Shown: positions 38,740-49,039 of the stretch, in pieces
Layout: the number at the start of each line of letters is the position of its first letter
Numbering within the stretch: the first letter of the stretch is position 1
NCBI RefSeq assembly: GCF_003350295.1
Contig: NZ_QLYY01000022.1
Span: 49,687 to 113,686 of the forward strand
Source: Vibrio tetraodonis
GTDB taxonomy: Bacteria; Pseudomonadota; Gammaproteobacteria; Enterobacterales; Vibrionaceae
Length of the DNA: 64,000 bases
Reading direction: 5' to 3'
Made by a program: the position numbers and the translations under genes
Notes under the pieces: model-generated
Database searches by the model: none
What the model was told of the DNA's origin: nothing
The model's input: only the letters and a program-made list of their open reading frames with translations

Positions 38740-40089
38740 TTACTCGGCTAGTTTGGCCAACAACTTTTCTTGTATGCCTTCAAAACCGCCGTTACTCATT
38801 ACCAGGATTTGATCGCCTGGCATAATTCTCTCGATGACCATATCAATTATAGTATCGACACTGTTTGACGTATATGCAGGCTGGTTACACTGCTCTGCAA
38901 TATCGGCAACAGACCACTCAATATTGTCTGGCTGATACAAGAAGACCTCATCAGCTTGGTCGAGTGAAGCAGCCAGTGTATCTTTATGCACGCCTTTTTT
39001 CATCGTAGCACTGCGCGGCTCGAGCACAGCAAAGATACGCTGACTGCCAACCTTATTACGCAATCCACCAAGAGTAAGTTCAATCGCTGTTGGGTGGTGA
39101 GCAAAATCATCATAGACTCGAACTTGGTTAACCTCGCCTTTTAGCTCCAGTCTGCGTCGGGTATTAATAAATTTAGTTAGCGCCTGACATGCCAGCTCTG
39201 GTACAACGCCAACATGGCGAGCTGCAGCAATCGCCATCAGAGCATTGTCAACATTATGATCTCCGACCAAGTCCCATTTAACCACACCAGACTCCACACC
39301 TTGGAAAAGCACCTTAAATTGAGAGCCGTCTGCCGCCATTTTTTCTGCTCGCCAATCACCTTGTAAACCTGTGACTTCTTTTTCACTCCAGCATCCACGC
39401 TCAAGTACATCATCAATGTCTGTATTTTGTGGTACAAGAATACGTCCGTTTCCAGGAACCGTTCTGACTAAATGATGAAATTGGCGCTTGATCGCCTCAA
39501 GATCATCGAATATGTCTGCATGATCGAATTCAAGATTGTTGATCACCAAGGTGCGAGGGTGGTAATGGACAAACTTTGACCGCTTATCGAAAAAAGCGCT
39601 GTCATATTCATCGGCTTCAACGACAAAAAACATACTTTCGCCCAAACGGGCTGAGACACCAAAGTTTCCTAATACCCCTCCAACCAAGAATCCGGGTTGA
39701 TAACCGCATTCTTCTAAGATCCATGCCAACATGCTTGAAGTGGTGGTTTTGCCATGAGTCCCAGATACTGCAAGCACCCAACGGTCATGAAGAAGAAACT
39801 CCTGCAACCACTGAGGACCTGATGTGTAACGCATATTGCTATTGAGAACATGTTCGACACAAGGGTTACCACGGCTCATCGCATTACCAATCACAACAAG
39901 ATCGGGAGCGGGTTCAAGCTGAGAAGGGTCAAAACCCTCAATGATATCGATACCCTGAGATTCAAGTAAAGTACTCATCGGCGGGTAAACATTTGTATCA
40001 CTACCAGTAACTTTATGGCCTAACTGACGAGCCAAAACCGCAGCTCCGCCCATAAAAGTGCCACAAATCCCCAAGATATGAATATGCAT
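38740..40089 (-). CDS. mpl: UDP-MurNAc:tripeptide ligase
   Basis: A 449-aa Mur-ligase family enzyme that reattaches recycled cell-wall tripeptide to UDP-MurNAc. It has N-terminal HILGICGTFMGG, the ATP loop VSGTHGKTTT near 110, and LEFDHADIFDD, typical of Mpl rather than MurC. Confidence 0.95.
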   Translation of the reverse strand: MHIHILGICGTFMGGAAVLARQLGHKVTGSDTNVYPPMSTLLESQGIDIIEGFDPSQLEPAPDLVVIGNAMSRGNPCVEHVLNSNMRYTSGPQWLQEFLLHDRWVLAVSGTHGKTTTSSMLAWILEECGYQPGFLVGGVLGNFGVSARLGESMFFVVEADEYDSAFFDKRSKFVHYHPRTLVINNLEFDHADIFDDLEAIKRQFHHLVRTVPGNGRILVPQNTDIDDVLERGCWSEKEVTGLQGDWRAEKMAADGSQFKVLFQGVESGVVKWDLVGDHNVDNALMAIAAARHVGVVPELACQALTKFINTRRRLELKGEVNQVRVYDDFAHHPTAIELTLGGLRNKVGSQRIFAVLEPRSATMKKGVHKDTLAASLDQADEVFLYQPDNIEWSVADIAEQCNQPAYTSNSVDTIIDMVIERIMPGDQILVMSNGGFEGIQEKLLAKLAE

Positions 40090-40436
40090 CTACAACCTTC
40101 TCCACAGGTTAGAGTTGACTAGCTATTATGGTGATTATACGCGTAAATGCGAGAACCTTTGGTTAGGTTTTGGTTGAAAAGCCACAAATATCGGCCCTCC
40201 AACATAGTAAAACTAAAAATGAATGGCTTTTACCTGAGATAAGAGAAGCTAAAATAGGGAATTCAGCCGACTCTAGCGAAAAGTTTTGTTACATAACCAG
40301 TAAAACGAGATCTTGGTCAGTTAGTTTATTACCAATAATAAGAAATAGCTTTTAGAATAAGGCTTGGCAATAGAGTGCTCCGTCAGAGAACACCAAAGCC
40401 AATACCCTACTATTGAAGTGACTTAAAGGAAAAACC
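40090..40436. other. Intergenic region between divergent mpl and fbp
   Basis: 347 bp with no supported gene. It holds the promoters of mpl (left) and fbp (right). No strong operator or RNA element recognised. Confidence 0.5.
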
Positions 40437-41450
40437 ATGTCTGGTATGCGCACGCTTGGCGAGTTTATCGTCGAGAAACAAGCGGACTTCCCCCACGCTA
40501 GCGGTGACTTGTCATCTCTACTTTCATCAATCCGTCTTGCAGCCAAAATTGTTAACCGTGAAATTAACGCCGCTGGTCTAGGCGATATTACAGGTGCCGT
40601 TGGAAGTGAGAACATCCAAGGTGAGGATCAGCAAAAACTCGATGTCTACGCGAACGATAAGTTCAAAGCAGCATTAGAAGCCAGAGATCAAGTTTGTGGC
40701 GTAGCAAGTGAAGAGGAAGATGAAGCAGTAGCCTTTAATAAAGAGCTCAACAAAAATGCTAAGTATGTGGTCCTCATGGATCCTCTTGATGGTTCATCCA
40801 ATATCGATGTTAATGTCTCTGTTGGTACCATATTCTCTATCTATCGTCGCGTTTCTCCTATTGGTACACCACCAACTCAGGAAGATTTTCTTCAACCCGG
40901 ACATAAACAAGTGGCCGCTGGTTACGTTATTTATGGTTCATCCACCATGTTGGTGTACACAACGGGCAAAGGAGTCAACGGTTTTACCTATGACCCTTCT
41001 TTAGGTACCTTTTGCCTCTCCCATGAGAATATGATGATACCTGACGATGGAACCATCTACTCGATCAATGAAGGGAACTATATTCGCTTCCCTATGGGCG
41101 TAAAAAAATACATTAAGTATTGCCAAGAAAACGAGCCAACTGAACACAGGCCATACACTTCTCGCTATATTGGCTCGCTAGTCGCAGACTTCCATCGAAA
41201 TCTGCTGAAGGGCGGGATTTACTTGTACCCAAGTACTCAAAGCCACCCTAATGGCAAATTGCGTCTACTCTACGAGTGCAATCCTATGGCTTATATTATT
41301 GAGCAAGCTGGTGGCACGGCATCAGATGGCCAAAATCGAATCATGGATCTAAAACCAACAGAATTACACCAACGTGTACCTTTCTTTGTCGGCTCTAAAA
41401 ACATGGTTAAGAAAGTAGAAGAATTTTTACTCAAGTACCAAGAAGATTAA
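40437..41450 (+). CDS. fbp: Fructose-1,6-bisphosphatase class I
   Basis: A 337-aa gluconeogenic phosphatase. It has the metal-binding LMDPLDGSSNIDVN motif near residue 115, the GNYIRFPMGVKKY region and the substrate-binding GGIYLYPSTQSHPNGKLRLLYE. Length and motifs are normal. Ribosome-binding AAAGGAAAAACC precedes ATG. Confidence 0.97.
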   Translation: MSGMRTLGEFIVEKQADFPHASGDLSSLLSSIRLAAKIVNREINAAGLGDITGAVGSENIQGEDQQKLDVYANDKFKAALEARDQVCGVASEEEDEAVAFNKELNKNAKYVVLMDPLDGSSNIDVNVSVGTIFSIYRRVSPIGTPPTQEDFLQPGHKQVAAGYVIYGSSTMLVYTTGKGVNGFTYDPSLGTFCLSHENMMIPDDGTIYSINEGNYIRFPMGVKKYIKYCQENEPTEHRPYTSRYIGSLVADFHRNLLKGGIYLYPSTQSHPNGKLRLLYECNPMAYIIEQAGGTASDGQNRIMDLKPTELHQRVPFFVGSKNMVKKVEEFLLKYQED

Positions 41451-41457
41451 ACTAAAA

Positions 41458-41478
41458 GGCGCTAATTAGCGCCTTTTT
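41458..41478 (+). terminator. Intrinsic terminator after fbp
   Basis: Palindromic stem GGCGCTAATTAGCGCC followed by TTTTT, eight bases after the stop. Confidence 0.9.
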
Positions 41479-41657
41479 AACATTTTCTTGAACCAAATCT
41501 CGCCTTATCCAGTTTACAAAAAACCGAGTTTAGCAGTAAGGTATTGCGATCTTATATAGCCCAGTACTTCCAAAGGCTCACCTTAAGGTTTTAAGCGACG
41601 CTTCGCAGTAAGAAAACCGATCCTAGAAGAAGTCAGTACAAACAAGGAACTACCTAA

Positions 41658-42185
41658 ATGAGTTTAAATAACGTGCCGGCAGGCAAATCGCTTCCAGATG
41701 ATATCTACGTGGTGATTGAAATCCCAGCTAACGCAGACCCAATCAAATATGAAGTAGACAAAGAATCAGGGGCTGTATTTGTCGACCGTTTTATGTCTGC
41801 ACCTATGTTTTACCCCTGTAACTATGGTTACGTTAACCACACTTTGTCACTCGACGGTGACCCAGTTGATGTGCTAGTGCCAACACCACATCCTTTGATG
41901 CCGGGGTCTGTTATTCGCTGCCGCCCTGTCGGTGTTTTGAAAATGACAGATGAGTCTGGCGAAGATGCCAAAGTGGTCGCTGTGCCGCATAGCAAACTGT
42001 CTAAAGAATATGATCATATTCAAGATGTTCAAGACTTACCTGAACTGCTTAAAGCACAAATCACCCACTTCTTTGAGCACTACAAAGAGCTTGAATCTGG
42101 AAAATGGGTCAAGGTAGACGGTTGGGAAGATGTCGAGTCAGCAAGAAAAGAGATCCTCGAATCTTACCAACGCGCACAAAAGTAA
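41658..42185 (+). CDS. ppa: Inorganic pyrophosphatase
   Basis: A 175-aa family I enzyme that hydrolyses pyrophosphate and so drives biosynthetic reactions. It shows the core ...NYGYVNHTLSLDGDPVDVLV with the metal-binding DGDPVDV and a normal E. coli-like length. A good AAGGAACTACCTAA precedes ATG. Confidence 0.97.
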   Translation: MSLNNVPAGKSLPDDIYVVIEIPANADPIKYEVDKESGAVFVDRFMSAPMFYPCNYGYVNHTLSLDGDPVDVLVPTPHPLMPGSVIRCRPVGVLKMTDESGEDAKVVAVPHSKLSKEYDHIQDVQDLPELLKAQITHFFEHYKELESGKWVKVDGWEDVESARKEILESYQRAQK

Positions 42186-42193
42186 TTATGGTA

Positions 42194-42217
42194 AAAGAGC
42201 CTCTTGGGCTCTTTTTT
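42194..42217. terminator. Terminator between ppa and ytfP
   Basis: Stem AGAGCC/GGCTCT followed rightwards by TTTTTT, in the gap between convergent genes. Confidence 0.88.
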
Positions 42218-42224
42218 AACAAGA

Positions 42225-42572
42225 CTATACCCTTTGGCACCAATCTCCTGATGAAATGAGCGTATCGAGTTTACTGCTGTTTTGGTAGATATATATCCAA
42301 GCTTGACCAAAGGGAGTTTCAACCTTATCTCTCCGGTATTCAACCGGCACATCTTCTAATTGATCCAATTGGCTAAGCGTTTGATCATCTATAAGATAAA
42401 CTTCACCTAAGATAGAGTCATGGCCTTCGACCACGGCAGGATATGAGCCAAGATCATAGAGGGCGTAATGAGGAAAGGTCTCACACTGGCCTAAACATTG
42501 ATTCCCCGCAAGATAATTATGATTTCTTTCTCCTTGCCTCAATGTGCCATAGACAAAAACTAAATGTTGCAT
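42225..42572 (-). CDS. ytfP: YtfP, gamma-glutamylcyclotransferase-like protein
   Basis: A 115-aa protein of the GGCT-like fold with the N-terminal FVYGTLRQGERNH motif. Its cellular substrate is unknown. It ends the tamA-tamB-ytfP operon, the same order as in E. coli. Confidence 0.9.
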   Translation of the reverse strand: MQHLVFVYGTLRQGERNHNYLAGNQCLGQCETFPHYALYDLGSYPAVVEGHDSILGEVYLIDDQTLSQLDQLEDVPVEYRRDKVETPFGQAWIYIYQNSSKLDTLISSGDWCQRV

Positions 42573-42588
42573 CCTGCAATCTCACTTA

Positions 42589-45500
42589 TTAATTAAACTC
42601 AAACTGGTAAAGTAACTCAACCGCACTATCTAACCCAGATATGGCTTCAACGTATAGATCTTGCATTAAACGATAGCGAACCGTGAACTCTCCAACAGAA
42701 TCGAAAATACCCACACCGTATTTAACTTGTAAACCAGGAAGCACATAGCCACTAACCGTGACTTGTGATTGGTCACCTGCGCCTGCTGTATCAAGTTGCA
42801 GATCCTGAACACCAAATGCTTCACCGATCTCACCCACCACTCGACCACTCTTAGCCAAGCTGAGACCGATTAAAGTGGAAGTCACAGTGTTACCTCCAGA
42901 CTCTCCATCAATATCTCGACCACGTAGTAAGTATGATAATGCATTCGCTTGTGGCAAGCTTGGTTCTGAAAATATCGTCACGTTTGGCTCATCAACCGGA
43001 CCTATCACCTTAATTCCTGCAATGTAATCGTTTTGAGTGTTATCTGGATTACGTATTGCGGTGATTTGCACAAAAGGCTGATCAACAGGTCCATTCATCA
43101 AGATTTTTCCTTGTTGGATGATCAAATCCTGACCAAAAGACCGATAAGAGCCATCTATAATATTTACCTCTCCAGTCACAAATGGTCCTTTATCTCTCTG
43201 CGAGACATTTAAGTTTCCAGACAAATCACCTTCAAGACCGAAAGCTGACAACTTAAGCTCGTCGCCAATACTAATATTAACATTGGTTTCGATACTAAAC
43301 GGAATCGTCGGCTGTATACTTTCTGGTTCTAAATGTTCGTTTAGGAGCACTTGATCTTTAGACACGCCAATAGCACTAGGAGGCAGCTCTTCAACCACAA
43401 TCTTTCCCCACGGCAAAGCTATCGTACCGTCGATGCGAGCTTGTTTTGGCGAGGCTGATATTGTCATATCAGGTATAACTTTAACTTTCACCATAGGAGG
43501 AAGATCTACCATGAGCTCATCAGCAAACACTCGCAGATTAGTTTGCCACTTTTTAAGATCTCGCCAATCGGCTTCTCCTTTCGCTTGTAACTGTCCATCA
43601 GGCGTATCAACAGCTGCAGTCAAGTTGGCACCGTATCCAGAAAAGTTGACATCAATATTTCCAGACTCAATTTCTACAGGGGTTACTTCGCCTTTTAGAA
43701 GGAGATCATCAAGCACAAACTGCCCTTTTAATTTGGGCTTCATTATCGGGCCTGTGAAAGACAATTGAGAATTAAGTGTTGATTTAAACTGACTATAGTC
43801 GCCCAAAAATGGTTCTAGAAAATCCAATTTGAGTTCAGTCAATTGCAGTTTTCCATCCAAGGACTTGTTTGTATCGACAACATTGAATACCTTGGCATGA
43901 CCTGAAAAATTTCCATTGTCAGCCAAATCAATTAGCCAATTAGTTGATAATACATTATCTTTTAATGCCGCCTTTAAGCTAACGCTCTCCCAGCCCAAAC
44001 GAATTGGATGTGCACCATGATCATTCACCATGCCCTGCCCCATCCCAAGGTCCACTGTGAGGACTGGTGGAGTATCAGGAGCCCAACTCGCCATAGCGGA
44101 AATATTAAGATCGCCTTTAAGCTCTGTCTTTTTAGGGAACATAGATTGCAACTGACTAAAGTCGATATTGGATATGGAAACCTTGGCTTCACCTTTTTGG
44201 CCAACATTCATATCCTTATCCAAACAAATTGAGGCCCCTTCTTGCTGCCAGCAGTGAGCTGCAACAAATACTTGCTGAGATTGAGCGGAGTACCCCACTG
44301 GAGTCACGCCCTCTAAAGTCCATACCCCTTGTTTTGATTTAATAAACATCCCATCTAAATTACCTTTCCAAACCAGCTCTGGAAGACGTTCTAGCTCTCC
44401 GCGGAGATTGAGTTGAGTGGAAACGATATCCGACATGACATCTAAGCTAAGCGTATGACTTTTCTCATTACCTTTTGTATTTAACAAAACCTGATCGATA
44501 ACATAATTCTGATAGTGAGCATTAAATACCGATAGTTTTATGTTGCCTGCGATTTGAGTAAGCGGGGATAACTCACCTTCTAAATCAATAGTTTTAGCAT
44601 CGATATCTTTACCCAAGCCGACATCCCTCGCTTTGAGCATCACACCAACCCTAGGCTGTTGGATACTGTCTTTCAATATTAGGTTTCCTTTTACGTTACC
44701 GCGTAGATTAGGCACGGTTAGCGACATATCCGCAAAAGAAACCTCCACCTTCATATCCGACGCTTGCTCAATGACACCACTGGCCTTCACAAAGTTTGGC
44801 CCATGGGATAAAGCGAGCCCCGACGTGGTCACCCTGATGTCTCCTGTTCCAGTCTCATCAGAGGCTGACAGTTGACCCAAGAGCTTGAGTGGATAATCAC
44901 GTACAACACCGTCAACATCTAACTTAGGAACCTCTATTTTCCATCCACCTTGGTCGGTCAAAACACCAGAGGTAGCCAAACGGCCACTGATTTTTCCTTC
45001 AGCATCTTGCCATTGTATACCTGGCTGAATATCTGTCAGTAAGAGATCGGTAGACCAGTTAATTGGGGCTTGCCAATTCGCCATTAACTGACCTGATACT
45101 TCGCCCCCTAATGTTTTCAAAGAAAGCGTATCTAAATCAATTTGTTTAAGATTACCTTGACCGAATATAGTCAACTTGGATTCGGGCACTTCTTTTCCCG
45201 AAAACTTGGCGTCGAGAGCAATATCATAGCGCTCTAACGAGCCTTTACTCTTCAAGCTATCCACAGCAACAAAGTAATCTCCCTCTCCCAATAAGGGCCA
45301 CTGGGCCTGAACGTCTAATAAGGAAAGTTCAAATGGAAGGTTGTTGCGCAATGGTTGAACAAAGGCTTGAATTTGACCTTTAGCTAAACCACCAAACTCG
45401 GCGTCTAAGGAGAGGTTAGCAACACTGCCCGAAGCATTAAGATGGATGATTTGACCTTTAGCAATCGGCTGTTTAATGGTCGTTTTCAAATCCAAACTGA

Positions 45501-46347
45501 TAGGGTAATCTTCTACCAAATTAACTTCACCATTGAGCTTAGCAGCCAGTTGAGGCATATCTAGCTGCATGGCTCGTAGATTAATTTTTGAACCTACCGC
45601 CTGTGCTTCAATTCCTAAATTGTTTACCACAATAGGTGTGTCTTGTACCAAAGTAAAATCATGAATATCTAATCCTTTCAGGTTAATATCCAAGGGTAAA
45701 ACGACACTAGGTAACTCAATATCATGCTGCTGACTTGTCGATGCGGCGCTAGCTGGTTCTGGCGTATTTTGTTCTGGCGCCAAGGTTAGACGAGTCTTAC
45801 TTAACAAGCTTTTATCAATAGTTAAGCGCTGTCCCACCCAGCTCAATCCAGTGGTGAAAACCCCGACTTGAGCCTGATAACCAAGAATGTTGAGATCAAG
45901 ATCAGACAGTGATAAACGTTTAGCAGTAAGCGGTATCGGTAAGCTAACACTGCTTTGGCTACCTGTTTCTGGCTCAGCGGAACTTTGTGCATCTGATGAT
46001 GCTTCAGGCATATAAAACTTGAGGCCATTAAGGGTAAGTTCGTCAATACAAATACTTGCCCCTACAAGGCACGAAACATCAACACCAAGAGTGATAGAAT
46101 TGACGCCTACATCCACATTGAGTGCTTGGTCTTGATATGAGACCTTATTGAGAGTGAAGCGCGGAAAAACCGCTCCAGAGTAGGACTCGATTTCAAGCTG
46201 TGGCAGCGACTTTTCGGCCGCCCAAATGACAAACTTTAACCCGGAAGTGGTAAACAAAATAACCGATAGGCCGAGAACAACAGCAAATATTAGCGTCATT
46301 GCCGCAATTGAAAACCACTTAGACCACCTTATAACAAACTGGGTCAT
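42589..46347 (-). CDS. tamB: TamB, periplasm-spanning lipid/OMP assembly protein
   Basis: A 1252-aa AsmA-like protein. One N-terminal membrane helix (IAAMTLIFAVVLGLSVILF) is followed by a long repetitive beta-taco and the C-terminal DUF490 domain (INPDNTQNDYIAG-like region to LYVEAISGLDSAVELLYQFEFN end). With TamA it helps outer-membrane assembly and anterograde phospholipid transport. Its start overlaps tamA by four bases. Confidence 0.94.
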   Translation of the reverse strand: MTQFVIRWSKWFSIAAMTLIFAVVLGLSVILFTTSGLKFVIWAAEKSLPQLEIESYSGAVFPRFTLNKVSYQDQALNVDVGVNSITLGVDVSCLVGASICIDELTLNGLKFYMPEASSDAQSSAEPETGSQSSVSLPIPLTAKRLSLSDLDLNILGYQAQVGVFTTGLSWVGQRLTIDKSLLSKTRLTLAPEQNTPEPASAASTSQQHDIELPSVVLPLDINLKGLDIHDFTLVQDTPIVVNNLGIEAQAVGSKINLRAMQLDMPQLAAKLNGEVNLVEDYPISLDLKTTIKQPIAKGQIIHLNASGSVANLSLDAEFGGLAKGQIQAFVQPLRNNLPFELSLLDVQAQWPLLGEGDYFVAVDSLKSKGSLERYDIALDAKFSGKEVPESKLTIFGQGNLKQIDLDTLSLKTLGGEVSGQLMANWQAPINWSTDLLLTDIQPGIQWQDAEGKISGRLATSGVLTDQGGWKIEVPKLDVDGVVRDYPLKLLGQLSASDETGTGDIRVTTSGLALSHGPNFVKASGVIEQASDMKVEVSFADMSLTVPNLRGNVKGNLILKDSIQQPRVGVMLKARDVGLGKDIDAKTIDLEGELSPLTQIAGNIKLSVFNAHYQNYVIDQVLLNTKGNEKSHTLSLDVMSDIVSTQLNLRGELERLPELVWKGNLDGMFIKSKQGVWTLEGVTPVGYSAQSQQVFVAAHCWQQEGASICLDKDMNVGQKGEAKVSISNIDFSQLQSMFPKKTELKGDLNISAMASWAPDTPPVLTVDLGMGQGMVNDHGAHPIRLGWESVSLKAALKDNVLSTNWLIDLADNGNFSGHAKVFNVVDTNKSLDGKLQLTELKLDFLEPFLGDYSQFKSTLNSQLSFTGPIMKPKLKGQFVLDDLLLKGEVTPVEIESGNIDVNFSGYGANLTAAVDTPDGQLQAKGEADWRDLKKWQTNLRVFADELMVDLPPMVKVKVIPDMTISASPKQARIDGTIALPWGKIVVEELPPSAIGVSKDQVLLNEHLEPESIQPTIPFSIETNVNISIGDELKLSAFGLEGDLSGNLNVSQRDKGPFVTGEVNIIDGSYRSFGQDLIIQQGKILMNGPVDQPFVQITAIRNPDNTQNDYIAGIKVIGPVDEPNVTIFSEPSLPQANALSYLLRGRDIDGESGGNTVTSTLIGLSLAKSGRVVGEIGEAFGVQDLQLDTAGAGDQSQVTVSGYVLPGLQVKYGVGIFDSVGEFTVRYRLMQDLYVEAISGLDSAVELLYQFEFN

Positions 46348-48053
46348 AGCTCTGGGCCCAATGTGAAATGAATTTTAAACTCATCACCTGGGGTGGCATC
46401 TAACCCCCAAGCAAAGTCTAATCTGACTGGTCCCACGGGAGACTCCCAGCGAACACCTACTCCTGTACCACGTTTGAAGTCAGGTTCATCATTAAACGCA
46501 TCGCCATAGTCGTAAAAAGCCGCTCCCCACCAATTGCCATAAATTCGGTATTGATATTCCAGTGAAGAAGTCGCCATATATTTAGCACCCGTCAAGGCTC
46601 CACTGCTGTCAGTCGGTGAAATAGATTGATAGTTATAGCCACGCAAGTTGTTATCACCACCAGCAAAAAAGCGCAAAGACGGTGATAATCGCTCAAAGTC
46701 TTCAGTGATATTGGCACCTCCATCTAAACGAAAGATCCCTCTATGATTTTGCCCTGCACTGCGGATCCATGTCATCCCACCTTGTAGGCGGATAACCCTA
46801 GTCTCTGATAATACTCTGTCGTCACCAAATTCAAGGCTCAGCGATTGTTTATCTCCCCAACTTGGCATTGCCCCGCCACGTATTCTGCTGCGGCTAAAAC
46901 TAAAACCAGGCAATAAGAATTGTCCAGAGTCATCTTGGAGGCCTTGCTCATAGTTTTCCAACAAATATCGAATATAAAGGGCTCGGTGCCATCCGTTATC
47001 AAGTAGCCAATGACGCTCTAGGGCTAGATTCGACTCTAAACTTTGCGTATCTCGATTATCTAGATTTTTCATACCGTACTTAAGCTGATAATACTCATTT
47101 AGAGCATCCTCTAGTGGGACTTTATAACCTGCTGTGACGGTTTGTTCTGGCCCAGAAATTGAAAAACGGCTAGTGAAACTATGACCGCTGCTATTGACCC
47201 AAGGTTGTTTCCATTTGAGCGATCCTTTTGCACCAACATCTGTTGAGTAACCAAGGCCTGTTTCTAGCTGATTTCTCGCCTGCGGCGCTAAAGAGACCTT
47301 CATAGGTAACTCTCTCCCTTCTCCAAGATGAGAAAGATCAGGTTCAACTAGGACAGATGAGAACCATTCCGTATTGGACAGGTTTTGGTTATATTCGCCT
47401 ACTGCTGTAGCCAAATAGGGATCGCCCTGTTTGTAAGGTGACAAGGATTCAACACGCATCAAGTCTATTTGGCTACCAGTAATCGAGCTTTGACCAAAGG
47501 CATAACGCATACCACTATCAAAGTGAAGTCGAATAAAGGCTTGGTCTAAATTTGGCGACACCTCCAGTCGACTTACCGTGTAATCTCCATCAAAGTAACC
47601 TCTTTGTAAAGCAAGGTTACGAATGCGCGATTTCAGCCCATCATACAAACTATGGTTTAATACTTGCCCCTGTTTGAGACCACTGCGCTCAATCAAGGTC
47701 TTAAAGGCTTGATCATCATGCGCTTCACCACTCAACTCTATGTCCACCAGCGCAATCAAGACTGGCTCTCCGGGCACAATGGTGATGACTAATTCCTGCT
47801 CTCCACTGTTTGCCTCAAATGAAAAATTTGGATGATAGTAGCCAAGTGCATTGAGTGCTTCAGTTAAACGCTTTTCGACCCGAGCTTGAAAACGCAAACT
47901 GGTACTATAGTCTTGGCTAGGAATTGCCTGCAGATAGGTTTCAACATTTTGCTCCAATTCTCCGGATACTCCGCGAATCGACAACGATACTTCTTGCCCG
48001 AAGGCTGAAACACTGCTTAAAAGTAGAATCGCTGGAAAAAACGGTTTTATCAT
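46344..48053 (-). CDS. tamA: TamA, Omp85-family outer-membrane protein
   Basis: A 569-aa protein with a signal peptide (MIKPFFPAILLLSSVSAFG), three N-terminal POTRA domains and a 16-strand barrel ending in ...FKIHFTLGPEL. The FFAGGDNNLRGYNYQSISP lid motif is present. It partners TamB, with which it overlaps (ATGA). Confidence 0.95.
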   Translation of the reverse strand: MIKPFFPAILLLSSVSAFGQEVSLSIRGVSGELEQNVETYLQAIPSQDYSTSLRFQARVEKRLTEALNALGYYHPNFSFEANSGEQELVITIVPGEPVLIALVDIELSGEAHDDQAFKTLIERSGLKQGQVLNHSLYDGLKSRIRNLALQRGYFDGDYTVSRLEVSPNLDQAFIRLHFDSGMRYAFGQSSITGSQIDLMRVESLSPYKQGDPYLATAVGEYNQNLSNTEWFSSVLVEPDLSHLGEGRELPMKVSLAPQARNQLETGLGYSTDVGAKGSLKWKQPWVNSSGHSFTSRFSISGPEQTVTAGYKVPLEDALNEYYQLKYGMKNLDNRDTQSLESNLALERHWLLDNGWHRALYIRYLLENYEQGLQDDSGQFLLPGFSFSRSRIRGGAMPSWGDKQSLSLEFGDDRVLSETRVIRLQGGMTWIRSAGQNHRGIFRLDGGANITEDFERLSPSLRFFAGGDNNLRGYNYQSISPTDSSGALTGAKYMATSSLEYQYRIYGNWWGAAFYDYGDAFNDEPDFKRGTGVGVRWESPVGPVRLDFAWGLDATPGDEFKIHFTLGPEL

Positions 48054-48172
48054 GGTTTATTGGTAGCCTATACGTCGTTACGAAATAATAACGTCACTGC
48101 AAAAAGATGTCTGTACGAAAACCGTCAATTAAGCGGTCTACTCCCAAGAATATCATTTTAAGGAGATGAATC

Positions 48173-48802
48173 ATGCTCGATAAACAAACCCCCGTCACCT
48201 CCCAACAAGCACTTCCTGGTCGTGATCAGCCACTAAACGTTGATGATAAGCACTATGTGAATCAATCAAACATCAAAGCAAAACCTCCTCAAGGTTGCCA
48301 AGAAGTCTTATTTGGTATGGGATGCTTTTGGGGGGCAGAACGTTTATTTTGGCAGTTAGAAGGGGTTATCAGCACCTCTGTCGGATATTCTGGCGGCTAT
48401 ACTCCCAACCCGACGTACGAGGAGGTCTGCTCTGGGAAGACCGGACACACAGAGGTCGTGAGAGTCGTTTTTAATCCAGATATCATTTCCTTTGAACAAT
48501 TACTGCGCACTTTTTGGGAACGCCACAATCCAACTCAAGGAATGCGTCAAGGCAATGATATGGGCACTCAGTATCGCTCAGCCATCTATACATACAATGA
48601 ACAACGACTAGAGCAAGCCATAGATTCCAGAGACGAGTATCAAACACTGCTTAACTCTAACGGCTCCAACATCACGACAGAGATTGAAAAAGCTGGTCAC
48701 TACTACTTCGCCGAAACCTATCACCAACAATATTTAGCTAAGAACCCCAATGGCTATTGTGGCTTAAATGGAACTGGCGTCTGTTTTCCATCAAATGGAT
48801 AA
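48173..48802 (+). CDS. msrA: Peptide methionine-S-sulfoxide reductase
   Basis: A 209-aa oxidative-damage repair enzyme. It has the catalytic GMGCFWGAERLFW motif, SVGYSGGYTPNPTYEEVCSG and the C-terminal resolving Cys region NPNGYCGLNGTGVCF. Divergent from tamA as in related genomes. Confidence 0.96.
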   Translation: MLDKQTPVTSQQALPGRDQPLNVDDKHYVNQSNIKAKPPQGCQEVLFGMGCFWGAERLFWQLEGVISTSVGYSGGYTPNPTYEEVCSGKTGHTEVVRVVFNPDIISFEQLLRTFWERHNPTQGMRQGNDMGTQYRSAIYTYNEQRLEQAIDSRDEYQTLLNSNGSNITTEIEKAGHYYFAETYHQQYLAKNPNGYCGLNGTGVCFPSNG

Positions 48803-48829
48803 ACCGAATAGTCCTGTTTCGTCCTATTT

Positions 48830-48849
48830 AGCCAGCAAGAGTGCTGGCT
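48830..48849 (+). terminator. Hairpin after msrA
   Basis: Stem AGCCAGCA/TGCTGGCT with four-base loop, 28 nt after the stop. No T-tract. Confidence 0.45.
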
Positions 48850-49039
48850 ATAACATCAAGCTAGATATTGGGTTGTTGCTCGCCGCCAAAATGTAACCCT
48901 CGTTTTTAGACAACCCACTCTGAGTTAGCTGCAGTTGAGATCACAATTATGCAACAAAGTTTTGTGCATCAATATATCACTGACCCAGTGAGCAGTTTTC
49001 ACTATATAATCGGTACACTCAACCCAGAGGAAAAACAAA

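Noticed and set aside
40170..40355. 61-aa frame upstream of fbp
   Set aside because: No ribosome-binding site, unlike any family, and it lies in the promoter region of divergent genes.
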